Positions 1 through 7,570 of a stretch of 9,893 bases of DNA are shown here, piece by piece. This DNA comes from Chloroflexi bacterium UBA4733 (GTDB lineage: Bacteria > Chloroflexota > UBA4733): NCBI GenBank assembly GCA_002404055.1, contig DHIZ01000052.1, forward strand, positions 1-9,893, in the 5' to 3' direction. A program made the translations under genes and the position numbers. The notes beneath the pieces were generated by a model. The model searched no databases, was not told where the DNA came from, and saw nothing but the letters and a program-made list of their open reading frames with translations. Positions within the stretch are counted from its first letter, which is position 1, and the number at the start of each line of letters is the position of its first letter.

Positions 1-14
1 CCTGGCGAGCGGTG

Positions 15-43
15 CGAGCCGGAGGGGGCCTCCTCCGCGCTCG
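15..43 (+). terminator. GC-rich stem-loop, possible terminator of an upstream gene
   Basis: CGAGC at 15-19 pairs with GCTCG at 39-43, and CGGAGG at 20-25 pairs with CCTCCG at 32-37, with one bulged C at 38. Together they form an 11-bp hairpin with a 6-nt loop. Only a short T run (55-58) follows, so it is a poor classical intrinsic terminator. It could end a gene lying to the left of the window. Confidence 0.3.
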
Positions 44-110
44 ACGGGCGCACTGTTTCCAAGTGGCCGTACCGTGTCCGTTAGCGTGTCTGCTATTACT
101 GCCCTTTACA

Positions 111-144
111 CGGCGCGCCTGCTCATTTACGGGCAGGCGCGCCG
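111..144. promoter_or_regulatory. 12-bp perfect inverted repeat upstream of the MMPL gene
   Basis: CGGCGCGCCTGC at 111-122 is the exact reverse complement of 133-144, with a 10-nt AT-richer spacer. The sequence could be an operator for a dimeric repressor (MMPL/RND pumps are often controlled by TetR-type regulators) or a hairpin at the start of the transcript or end of an upstream one. No T run follows. The symmetry is seen directly; the role is inference. Confidence 0.4.
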
Positions 145-167
145 GCAGACCTGCTTCCGCCGCCCCG

Positions 168-173
168 TATACT
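168..173 (+). promoter_or_regulatory. possible -10 box for the MMPL gene
   Basis: TATACT differs from the TATAAT consensus at one position and lies 40 nt before the proposed TTG start at 214. No good -35 hexamer is seen 16-18 nt upstream. The surrounding 11-mer CGTATACTGAC (166-176) recurs with one mismatch, CGTATACTAAC, in front of the minus-strand binding-protein gene (9821-9831), which lends some support to a promoter role. Confidence 0.3.
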
Positions 174-213
174 GACTCCAGGGGATGCAAGTTGTTGCCG
201 AGGCGTTATTCGG

Positions 214-2466
214 TTGTTTGAGAAGCTTGGCAGTTGGTGCGCCCGGCATCCCTGGCCCGTGGTTGCCGTCTGGGCGTTGCTCTTCCTGGTGAGCGTCCCG
301 GCGCTGCTCAACCTGGAACATGCCCTCAAGGTCGGCGGATTCTCCGATAATCAGTCCGAGGCAGCACAGGCGCGCGATCTCTTGCAGCAGCGGCTCGGCT
401 ACAGCGCCAACGCGCTGCTGGTGGTGCTCACCAGCCCGACGCTTAGCCCCAACGATCCAGCATTCGTGACGCAGGCTCACCAGGTGCTCGCCCGAGTCGC
501 CAGTGATCCGGGCGTGAAGCAAATCATCTGGCACACGGACAACTACCGGCAGGTCGGGCGCGATGGGCACACCGCTTATGAGGTGCTGGTGCTGGACCCG
601 AATACCGATCCGGGTACCGCGGTCGTGGACGGTGTCAAGTCCCGGCTGCAGCCGTCCAGTCTGCGCGTGCTGGTGGGCGGCGCGCCGGCCTTTTTCTCGG
701 ATATTGAGGCAGCCAGCTCGTCTGACCTACATCGGGCGGAGCTCATCGCCTTTCCGTTCGCCGCCATCGCCCTGGTGCTGGTGTTTCGCTCCCTGGTCGC
801 TGCGCTGGTGCCGGTGATCATCGGCGGGCTGGGGGTCAGCGTCGCCGCAGGCATCATCTTCCTGGTCGCGCAGGTCACCGATATGTCCATCTTCGTGCTC
901 AACGTCGCCACCATGATCGGGCTGGGTCTCGGCGTCGATTACTCGCTCTTCATGACCAGCCGCTTCCGCGAGGAGTTGGAGACACGCCCAGCGTGCTCGC
1001 GGGAGTGTGATCGGGAACAGGTGCTGGCGGCGGCGGCGGCGACCAGCGCAACCGCCGGCCGTGCCGTCTTCTTTTCCGGCCTGACCGTCTGCCTGGGTCT
1101 GCTGGCCCTGCTCAGTTTTCGCTTCATGCTGCTGCGCTCCGTCGGCCTGGGGGGCTGTATCGTGGTGCTCTGTACGGTGCTGGCTGCGCTTACCCTGTTG
1201 CCGGCGGTGCTGGCACTGCTGGGGCGACGCCTTGATGCCTTTCAGGTGTTGCCGCGCTCGCGCGGCGTCACGCGCTTCTGGGAGCACCTGGCGCGGGCCG
1301 TGATGCGCCGCCCGCTGGCGTTGGGCCTGCCCGCCCTGGCCTTGCTGCTCTTCCTGGGCCTGCCGTTTTTGCACGTGCGACTGAGTTCGCCGGACGCCTC
1401 CATCCTGCCGCAGTCGGTCGCGTCCCGGCAGGCGTTCGACGTGCTCAACGCCGAGTTTCCGACCGGCGAGAGCACGCCGATCCTGCTGGCGCTGACGATG
1501 AGCGGCGACGCCTTGACACCCGCCAACCTCACTACACTTTTCGCCTTCACCCACGCCATCGCCGCCGACCCGCGCGTGGCGCGCGTGGAGAGCGTTACGA
1601 CCATTGACCCGCGCCTGACGCTGGCGCAATACCAGCTCATGTATGCTGACCCAAAGCGTGTGCCCGACTACTTCGCCGCCGCCACCGCCGCCGCCACCGT
1701 GAAGGGGAACATCGTGCTGGCGCAGGTCTTCAGCAAGTACGCCTCGATTGACCCACGTTCGCAAGCGCTGGTGCTGGCCATTCGCCGCATGTCGCCGGGA
1801 CCCGGCGCGACGATGCTGGTCGATGGCGAGTCGGCGGAGATCCACGACGTGGTGCAGACACTCTACAGCGAGTTCCCGCACGCGCTGCTCTTTATCGTGA
1901 TCAGCACCTACAGCGTGCTCTTCCTGCTGTTCCGCAGCGCCTTCCTACCGCTCAAGGCCATTGTAATGAACAGCCTGAGCATCGTCGCCAGTTATGGCGC
2001 CCTGGTCTTCGTCTTCCAGGACGGCCACCTGACCGGCTTGCTCGGCTTCAGCAAGCTGGGTTACGTGGAGGCGGAACTGCCGATCCTCATGTTCTGCACC
2101 CTCTTCGGCCTCAGCATGGACTACGAAGTCTTTCTGCTCTCGCGGATCAAGGAAGCCTACGACCGCACGGGCGACAACACGCAGAGCGTGGCCGAAGGCA
2201 TGCTGCGCAGCGGCCGCATCATCACCAGCGCCGCCTTGATTGTCGTGCTGGTGAGCGCCTCCTTTATGGCGGCGTCCATTGTGCTGATCAAGGCACTGGG
2301 CCTTGGGGTCGCCCTGGCGGTGTTGCTGGACGCGACTGTCGTGCGCGCTCTGCTCGTGCCGGCCACCATGCGCCTGTTGGGGCATTGGAACTGGTGGATG
2401 CCAGCGACGCTGCGCACGCTGCTGCCGGCGACGCGGACTACTGAAGCGGCGAGTCTGGAGAGTTAG
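214..2466 (+). CDS. MMPL family (RND superfamily) membrane transporter
   Basis: This 750-residue inner-membrane protein has the MMPL/YdfJ architecture: two similar halves, each with a large extracytoplasmic loop followed by a membrane bundle. A first helix (about 12-31) precedes a loop at about 33-175. Helices lie at about 177-247 and 280-338, helix 7 at 368-388, a second loop runs to about 553, and the final five helices span about 555-718. The family signature appears in both halves, as GLGLGVDYSLF (236-246, Asp242-Tyr243) and FGLSMDYEVFLLSR (631-644, Asp636-Tyr637). These Asp-Tyr pairs occupy the position of the proton-relay residues in MmpL3-type pumps. Members of the family export lipids, glycolipids or drugs using the proton gradient; the substrate here is unknown. 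The start is TTG at 214, preceded by a weak GAGG at 200-203. There is no in-frame ATG or GTG further upstream back to position 181. Confidence 0.93.
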   Translation: MFEKLGSWCARHPWPVVAVWALLFLVSVPALLNLEHALKVGGFSDNQSEAAQARDLLQQRLGYSANALLVVLTSPTLSPNDPAFVTQAHQVLARVASDPGVKQIIWHTDNYRQVGRDGHTAYEVLVLDPNTDPGTAVVDGVKSRLQPSSLRVLVGGAPAFFSDIEAASSSDLHRAELIAFPFAAIALVLVFRSLVAALVPVIIGGLGVSVAAGIIFLVAQVTDMSIFVLNVATMIGLGLGVDYSLFMTSRFREELETRPACSRECDREQVLAAAAATSATAGRAVFFSGLTVCLGLLALLSFRFMLLRSVGLGGCIVVLCTVLAALTLLPAVLALLGRRLDAFQVLPRSRGVTRFWEHLARAVMRRPLALGLPALALLLFLGLPFLHVRLSSPDASILPQSVASRQAFDVLNAEFPTGESTPILLALTMSGDALTPANLTTLFAFTHAIAADPRVARVESVTTIDPRLTLAQYQLMYADPKRVPDYFAAATAAATVKGNIVLAQVFSKYASIDPRSQALVLAIRRMSPGPGATMLVDGESAEIHDVVQTLYSEFPHALLFIVISTYSVLFLLFRSAFLPLKAIVMNSLSIVASYGALVFVFQDGHLTGLLGFSKLGYVEAELPILMFCTLFGLSMDYEVFLLSRIKEAYDRTGDNTQSVAEGMLRSGRIITSAALIVVLVSASFMAASIVLIKALGLGVALAVLLDATVVRALLVPATMRLLGHWNWWMPATLRTLLPATRTTEAASLES

Positions 2467-2505
2467 TGGTGCGTGCCACAAGTCCCGATCAGGTTGCAGC
2501 GCGCG

Positions 2506-2647
2506 CCCGGCGACTGAAGTCGCGGGCTACGGCGGGCGAAGTCCGCCTGCGCGGACTGGACGCTCCCCCGCAGCGACTCGTCGCAGCCCGCGAAGGGCCC
2601 AGAGGGCGCCCACTTGGCAAGGGTAGCCCGCGACTTCAGTCGCCGGG
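2506..2647. repeat. 142-bp element with perfect 25-bp terminal inverted repeats
   Basis: Positions 2506-2530 are the exact reverse complement of 2623-2647, separated by 92 bp. Inside lie a second hairpin (AGTCCGC 2540-2546 with GCGGACT 2551-2557, 4-nt loop) and a small one (GCGAC 2573-2577 with GTCGC 2580-2584). From memory, the arm motif (GACTGAAGTCGCGGGCTAC) and the inner one (GAAGTCCGCCTGCGCGGACT) resemble dispersed intergenic repeats of Chloroflexota genomes, but only one copy is in this window. The element fills the gap between the MMPL stop and the lipoprotein start. An open reading frame happens to run through it from a GTG at 2466, which could mislead start prediction. It may be a MITE/REP-like non-autonomous element or a transcript-level hairpin. 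Confidence 0.75.
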
Positions 2648-2696
2648 AACCCTCGCGCCAATGTACGACGAACTTGTCGGATGCACCGGTTCGACC

Positions 2697-3779
2697 ATGC
2701 GCACCACCCGCCGAACCGCCCTTGTACTGCCTATGCTGTTGCTCGCCGGCTGCGGCGCCTCTGTAGCCGTGCCGCCACCCTTGCCGACGCTGCCCCCGGC
2801 GCCGACGCCGGCACTGGCGATATCCAACCCGCAGCACGCCACCCTGCCACTGGACGAGTCCCCCCACGGTGACCTCACCGAGTGGTGGTACTACACTGGG
2901 CACCTGGCGGCGCAGGACGGACGGCACTATGGCTTTGAGCTGGTCTTCTTCCAGATTCGCCGCGGCGACGCGCCGCCCGGCTACGAAGCGCATTTTGCCG
3001 TCACCGACGAGCACCGCAACACCTTCCAATTCGATCAGCGCAGCGGCAGCGGCGAACAGGGCGGACGTGGACCTGGCTTCGACCTGGCGCTTGGTACCTG
3101 GCGCGTGCAAGGGTCGCAAGGACACGACTCCCTTCAGGCCCAGATGGCCAATTACGGTATCAATCTGCAGTTGCAGGCCGACAAGCCAGCGGTGCTGCAT
3201 GGCGGCACGGGTCTGATCGACTTTGGTCAGTTCGGCAAGTCGTACTACTACTCGTACACGCGCATGACGGTCTCCGGCACGATCCAGGATCACGGCCAGC
3301 CCCTGACCCTCACTGGCATCGCCTGGATGGATCACCAGTGGGGCAACTTCATCGTGGGCAGTGTCGGCGGCTGGGATTGGTACGCCCTGCAACTGGCCGA
3401 CGGCAGCGACATCATGCTGTCCTTTAACCGTGACGCCACGAACCGGCAATACTTTTCTTACGGCTCCTATGTCAGCCAATCCGGCGAGGCAACCAACCTC
3501 ACCAACGGCACGTTTAGCCACCAGGCGACAGGCTCCTGGACCAGTCCCGCTACCGGTATCGTATACCCATCCGGCTGGAAAGTGCAGGTCCCCACGCAAC
3601 AGCTCAGCCTGATACTGGAGCCAACCGTGAAGAACCAGGAACTGGCCTTCGGCGGCACAACAAGCCTCGATTTCCTTGATTACTGGGAAGGCGCCGTGCG
3701 TATCAGCGGCATACGGGCCGGCACGGCGATCAGCGGTCAGGGTTACGTCGAACTCACCGGCTATCGCGCACCGACGTAG
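2697..3779 (+). CDS. lipocalin-like secreted lipoprotein, CrtC/AttH family (predicted hydrolase/hydratase-like)
   Basis: This 360-residue protein starts with a lipoprotein signal peptide: two Arg pairs, a hydrophobic stretch, and the lipobox LLAGC with Cys19. A Pro-rich spacer (about 22-39) follows. The mature part has hallmarks of the carotenoid 1,2-hydratase/AttH lipocalin-like fold (PF07143 plus PF17186; also known as COG5621 predicted secreted hydrolase): EWWYYTGHL at 62-70, ELVFFQIRRG at 81-90, WMDHQWGNF at 210-218, WDWYALQL at 226-233, and a C-terminal strand pair around YWEGAV (329-334) and GYVELTGY (349-356). A lipid-anchored location makes true carotenoid hydration unlikely, and the reaction is unknown. 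ATG 2697 was chosen because it places the signal peptide at the terminus. ATG 2661 adds 12 residues, and GTG 2466 would translate the repeat element. Its position after an MMPL exporter is compatible with lipid handling (inference). Confidence 0.88.
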   Translation: MRTTRRTALVLPMLLLAGCGASVAVPPPLPTLPPAPTPALAISNPQHATLPLDESPHGDLTEWWYYTGHLAAQDGRHYGFELVFFQIRRGDAPPGYEAHFAVTDEHRNTFQFDQRSGSGEQGGRGPGFDLALGTWRVQGSQGHDSLQAQMANYGINLQLQADKPAVLHGGTGLIDFGQFGKSYYYSYTRMTVSGTIQDHGQPLTLTGIAWMDHQWGNFIVGSVGGWDWYALQLADGSDIMLSFNRDATNRQYFSYGSYVSQSGEATNLTNGTFSHQATGSWTSPATGIVYPSGWKVQVPTQQLSLILEPTVKNQELAFGGTTSLDFLDYWEGAVRISGIRAGTAISGQGYVELTGYRAPT

Positions 3780-3850
3780 CCCAATTGCGCTATGCTACAA
3801 CGCAGTCCGGCGCGGCATTGTCAGCCCGCCACCTACAGAACGGTGCGTTG

Positions 3851-6511
3851 ATGGCCCCCACTGCCCAGGCGAGCCTCCCCATTGACTCCACGGTGCTGCC
3901 GAACGGCTTGACCATCCTGCTGCGCGAGGATCATGCCGCACCGGTCGCCGCCTTCTATGTGTTCTACAAGGTCGGCTCGCGCAACGAGGTGATTGGGCGC
4001 ACCGGGCTGTCGCATTGGGTCGAGCACCTGCTCTTCGACGGCACTCCTACCTACCCGAAAGGCGCTTTGCACCGCATCGTCGGCGCGAACGGCGGCTACC
4101 GCAACGGCTTCACCTGGAACGACGGTACTGCCTTCTACGAAGCCTTGCCTGCTGATCGCATCGAACTCGCCCTGAAGCTGGAATCCGACCGCATGGTCAA
4201 CGCGCTACTGGACCCGGCGGAGGTCGAGCGAGAGCGAACGGTCATCATTTCAGAGCGGCAGGGCGGTGAGAACTACCCGACTCGGCACCTCTACGAGGAG
4301 GTCATGGCGGCCGCCTACAAGGTCCACCCCTACGGCCAGCCGGTCATCGGCTGGAAGAGCGACCTCCAGAACATCACGCGCGCCGAGCTCTGGGAGCACT
4401 ACCAGCGCTACTACCACCCCACCAATGCGGTCGCGGTCGCCGTGGGCGACTTTGCGGCTCCTGACATGCTGGAGCAGATCGAGCGCTATTTCGGCGGCAT
4501 CGCCGCGGGGCTGCCTGCGGCGCCTGTCCGCTCCGTCGAGCCCCCGCAGGAGGGTGAACGGCGGCTGGAAGTGCGCCGTCCTGGCGGCACTGCACACCTC
4601 ATGGCGGTCTACCACATCCCAGCGGCCGGCCACCCGGATATTCCCGTGCTTTCCGTCGCTGATGCCCTGCTCACCGGGGGCACGGCGTTGGGTCGTGGGG
4701 GCGGCGGCATGGGCCGCAGCTCGCGCCTTCGCCGGGCATTAGTGGACACCGGCAAGGCCAGTTCGGTTTCCGCGAGCACCGGCACCAGTGTCGATCCCGG
4801 GCTGTTCCATGTCAGCGCGTCGCTGCGTCCGGGAACGGAGGCACAGGAGGTCGAACGCATCCTCTTCGACGAGATGCAGCGGCTAACGAGCGAGCACGCG
4901 GGGGAAGAGGAACTGCTCAGCGCCAGCGAACAGGCGGCGGCTCAGTTCCAGTATGCCGCCGAAGGCGTGAGCCGCCAGGCGTCGGCGCTGGGTCAAAGTG
5001 CGCTCACCGGTCTGTCCACGAACGATCGCGAACTGCTGGAACGGTTGCGCTCAGTAACGCCCGAGGACATCCGGCGCGTCTGCGCTCGCTACTTCATGCC
5101 CGAGAACCGCACCGTCGGCTGGTTCCGGCCTACGGAGGCCGTCGCGCCGGTGGTGGCGCCCCCCCTGGTCGAACGAACCGAGGCAACGCCTCAGGCAGCC
5201 AAGCCACCGGCTGCGACCATCGTGCGACCGGCCGCATCGCGCTTCACGATTCGCCGGGAAGTCCTTTCCAATGGGATCGTTGTGCTGCTCCACGAAGCGC
5301 GTGGGACACCTTGGGAACTTATTCAGGTGTCCGTGCCCGGCGGTACAGCCTACGACGCCGATGCTCTTCGCGGCGTAGCGGCAGCCCAGGGTGCGCTGCG
5401 GCTGCGCGGCACCGAGCGACGCACCTACGAACAGATCTCGGACGAGAGCGACCGCCACGGTATCGAACTGCACGGCGGCGCCGGCGACTACTACAGCAGC
5501 TACTCGCTGAAGAGCCTGCTCAACAACCTCAACGTCGGCCTGGACCTCCTCAGCGATGTGCTTTTGCATCCGCTGTATCCCGAGGCGCAACTGGAGGTGG
5601 TGCGCGGCCCTATGCTGGCGAGCGCACGCGAGGAAGCGAACAACACGCGGGCAGTAGCGGAACGGCGCTTCCGCGAACTCGCCTATCCAGCTGGACACCC
5701 CTACCAACGCTGGCCAACCGGCAGCACGGAGATGATTACCGCCATCAGCCGAGAGGACGTCGCGCGCTTTGCCGAACGCTTCACCGGCTCAGCAGGCGTC
5801 GTGATCGCCCTGGCGGGCGGTCTGGAGGGAAACCGTGCCCTGGAGCTGCTGGAGCGACTCTTCGGCTCCTGGCAAGCCCACCAGGCGGCGCCGGTGATCG
5901 CCATCCCGGCGGCTGAGCAGGTACCCGAACTTCGCCGCGATTTTCGAGCGGTGCCGGGCAAGACCCAGACGGACCTGGTGATTGGCCTGCCGGGTATCGC
6001 CCGCAACAATCCCGACTATTTCCGTCTTCTGGCGGCCGACACGATCCTTGGCCGCTTAGGTATGGGCGGCCGAGTGGGCGAGGAGGTGCGCGAGCGGCGC
6101 GGTCTCGCCTACTATGCCTCTACCAGTTTCGATGCCGGCTTCGGCCCTGGTCCCTGGGCGGCGCGCATCGGCGTCGCGCCGAAGGATGTCGACGTCGCAA
6201 TCGACGCCACCATCGCCGAGTTTCAACGCTATCGCGAGAGCGGACCAACCGAGGCCGAGCTGGCCGACGCCAAGCAATACCTGACCGGCAGCATGCCGTT
6301 GCGGCTGGAGACGACGGATGGCATCGTATCGCTCCTCGTCACGATTCAGCGTTTCGGCCTGACGCTTGACCAGGTCGAGCATTTCATCACGGCCGTCAAT
6401 GCAGTGACGGCAGAGGAGGCCCTGGAGGCCGTGCGCCGCCACCTGGACCTGGACCGCATCGTGGTGTCCGCGGCTGGGCCGGAGACGGCGGAGATGGGGG
6501 CTGCGAGGTAG
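3851..6511 (+). CDS. M16 family zinc metallopeptidase, fused two-half (insulinase/pitrilysin-like)
   Basis: This 886-residue protein has two M16 halves in one chain. The N-terminal half carries the inverted zinc motif HxxEH as HWVEH (His55, Glu58 catalytic, His59), and Glu135 in VIISERQGG lies 76 residues after His59, the expected distance for the third zinc ligand. NGFTWNDGTAFYE (86-98) is the conserved substrate-strand region. A Pro/Ala-rich linker (about 430-460) joins the second half (about 465-880), which repeats the fold start (VLSNGIVVLL) but has no HxxEH. It keeps the Arg/Tyr pocket region (RVGEEVRERRGLAYYAS, 741-757), as in inactive M16 partner domains. No signal peptide is seen, so it probably acts in the cytoplasm on peptides. 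ATG 3851 was chosen because the fold begins soon after it. TTG 3785, 5 nt after the preceding stop, would add 22 non-family residues. It is probably co-transcribed with both neighbours. Confidence 0.93.
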   Translation: MAPTAQASLPIDSTVLPNGLTILLREDHAAPVAAFYVFYKVGSRNEVIGRTGLSHWVEHLLFDGTPTYPKGALHRIVGANGGYRNGFTWNDGTAFYEALPADRIELALKLESDRMVNALLDPAEVERERTVIISERQGGENYPTRHLYEEVMAAAYKVHPYGQPVIGWKSDLQNITRAELWEHYQRYYHPTNAVAVAVGDFAAPDMLEQIERYFGGIAAGLPAAPVRSVEPPQEGERRLEVRRPGGTAHLMAVYHIPAAGHPDIPVLSVADALLTGGTALGRGGGGMGRSSRLRRALVDTGKASSVSASTGTSVDPGLFHVSASLRPGTEAQEVERILFDEMQRLTSEHAGEEELLSASEQAAAQFQYAAEGVSRQASALGQSALTGLSTNDRELLERLRSVTPEDIRRVCARYFMPENRTVGWFRPTEAVAPVVAPPLVERTEATPQAAKPPAATIVRPAASRFTIRREVLSNGIVVLLHEARGTPWELIQVSVPGGTAYDADALRGVAAAQGALRLRGTERRTYEQISDESDRHGIELHGGAGDYYSSYSLKSLLNNLNVGLDLLSDVLLHPLYPEAQLEVVRGPMLASAREEANNTRAVAERRFRELAYPAGHPYQRWPTGSTEMITAISREDVARFAERFTGSAGVVIALAGGLEGNRALELLERLFGSWQAHQAAPVIAIPAAEQVPELRRDFRAVPGKTQTDLVIGLPGIARNNPDYFRLLAADTILGRLGMGGRVGEEVRERRGLAYYASTSFDAGFGPGPWAARIGVAPKDVDVAIDATIAEFQRYRESGPTEAELADAKQYLTGSMPLRLETTDGIVSLLVTIQRFGLTLDQVEHFITAVNAVTAEEALEAVRRHLDLDRIVVSAAGPETAEMGAAR

Positions 6512-6522
6512 GACTCTCAGAG

Positions 6523-6527
6523 AGGAG
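6523..6527 (+). promoter_or_regulatory. Shine-Dalgarno site that decides the epimerase start
   Basis: AGGAG lies one base before ATG 6529 but seven bases before the in-frame GTG 6535. Normal spacing therefore favours GTG as the initiator; ATG 6529 would add only Met-Asn. Confidence 0.6.
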
Positions 6528-6534
6528 AATGAAC

Positions 6535-7533
6535 GTGAACACAGAGCACTATTCGGTAACGGCCGACCCCGGCCCATTGGGTGGCTACCTGCTTCGTGAC
6601 GCCGACGCCGGCTCAGTCGCGCGCGTGCTGCCCGAGGTCGGCGCCAACTGCGTGCAGTTCAGCGTGCGTGGGCCGGCTGGTCACACCGTTGATCTGCTGC
6701 GCCAACCGGCATCGGCCGACGAGCTGCGCGCCACACCGTCGCGCTACGGCCTGCCGTTGCTCTTTCCTTTCCCTAACCGGATACCCCAGGGGCGGTATGC
6801 GTTTCAAGACAAGACGTACCAACTGCCGGTGACCAATAGCGGCAACGCGATCCACGGCCTGGTGATCGCCGCCCGCTTTCGCGTCGAAGCAGCGGAAGCC
6901 ACGGCCCAGGGAGCACACTTGCGCTGTGTCATCGCCCACGCCGACTTAGCAAGGACCGATGGGTATCCGTTCCCCTTCCGCTTTGTGGCGGACTACTTCC
7001 TTCAAGGTTCTGCCCTCACCCTGACCGTCAGCGCAGTCAACGAGGGCGAAGGAGCCATGCCGTTCGGTTTCGGCATCCATCCCTACTTCCGCATGCCCCT
7101 GGCTAGCGGCGGCCGGCGACAGAACTGTCGGGTCGCGGTCCCCGTGGGCGACCGTTGGCAACTCGATGCAACCCTGGTCCCTACGGGACAACGCCTGCCG
7201 CTATCCCCGACCGACCCAGGACCCGAGCTGACGCCAATCGGCGACCGGACTTTTGATGACGTGTACGGCAATGTGGCCCTGGCCGAGGGTTGGTCGACGT
7301 GCCGGTTGGCTGATCCGGCGCTGCCTCTGGAGGTCGCGCTCCAGGCGGACGCGAGCTTCCGGGAAATCGTGGTCTATGCGCCACCGGGCCAGGACGTTAT
7401 CTGTTTTGAGCCGTATACCTGTGCCACGGACGCCTTCAACTTGAACGAGCGCGGCGTTGATGCGGGACGACTCGTGTTGGAGCGTGGCGGCAGTTGGACG
7501 GCAACGATGCGCATCGAAGCAGGGCCCGCTTAA
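6535..7533 (+). CDS. aldose 1-epimerase (galactose mutarotase family)
   Basis: This 332-residue cytoplasmic enzyme is predicted to interconvert alpha and beta anomers of an aldose or a related sugar. Three motifs of the GalM beta-sandwich fold are in order. NRIPQGRY (81-88) and NAIHGLV (104-110) give His107. FGFGIHPYFRMP (177-188) gives His182, the likely general acid. ICFEPYTCATDAFN (289-302) gives Glu292, the likely general base. TFDDVYG (239-245) supplies a typical substrate-binding Asp. These roles are assigned by motif position against characterised GalM enzymes. Length is normal for the family. The gene begins 23 nt after the peptidase stop, so translation from the same transcript is likely. 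It sits next to, and convergent with, a sugar-type binding-protein gene, which fits sugar use, but the sugar cannot be read from the sequence. An upstream ATG at 6529 is possible; see the ribosome-binding-site entry. Confidence 0.9.
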   Translation: MNTEHYSVTADPGPLGGYLLRDADAGSVARVLPEVGANCVQFSVRGPAGHTVDLLRQPASADELRATPSRYGLPLLFPFPNRIPQGRYAFQDKTYQLPVTNSGNAIHGLVIAARFRVEAAEATAQGAHLRCVIAHADLARTDGYPFPFRFVADYFLQGSALTLTVSAVNEGEGAMPFGFGIHPYFRMPLASGGRRQNCRVAVPVGDRWQLDATLVPTGQRLPLSPTDPGPELTPIGDRTFDDVYGNVALAEGWSTCRLADPALPLEVALQADASFREIVVYAPPGQDVICFEPYTCATDAFNLNERGVDAGRLVLERGGSWTATMRIEAGPA

Positions 7534-7538
7534 CGACG

Positions 7539-7570
7539 ACGGATCCCGGAGGTTGCCCTCCGGGATCCGT
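7539..7570. terminator. perfect 14-bp hairpin after the epimerase stop
   Basis: Positions 7539-7552 are the exact reverse complement of 7557-7570 around a 4-nt TTGC loop, and the stem starts five bases after the TAA at 7531-7533. There is no T run on either side, so it is either a Rho-aided/U-less terminator working for both convergent units or a stabilising 3' end. It also lies just past the 3' side of the structured minus-strand RNA region and could be its last stem. Confidence 0.6.

Noticed and set aside
12..221. 69-residue open frame at the left edge, plus strand
   Set aside because: It runs through two strong hairpins, has no ribosome-binding site, is Arg/Cys-rich without family motifs and overlaps the MMPL start.
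727..1881. 384-residue open frame opposite the MMPL gene
   Set aside because: It is a His/Gln/Arg-rich antisense shadow of a well-supported transporter gene in GC-rich DNA.
2463..3599. 378-residue open frame opposite the lipoprotein gene
   Set aside because: It is antisense to a gene with clear signal peptide and family motifs and itself shows no recognisable domain.
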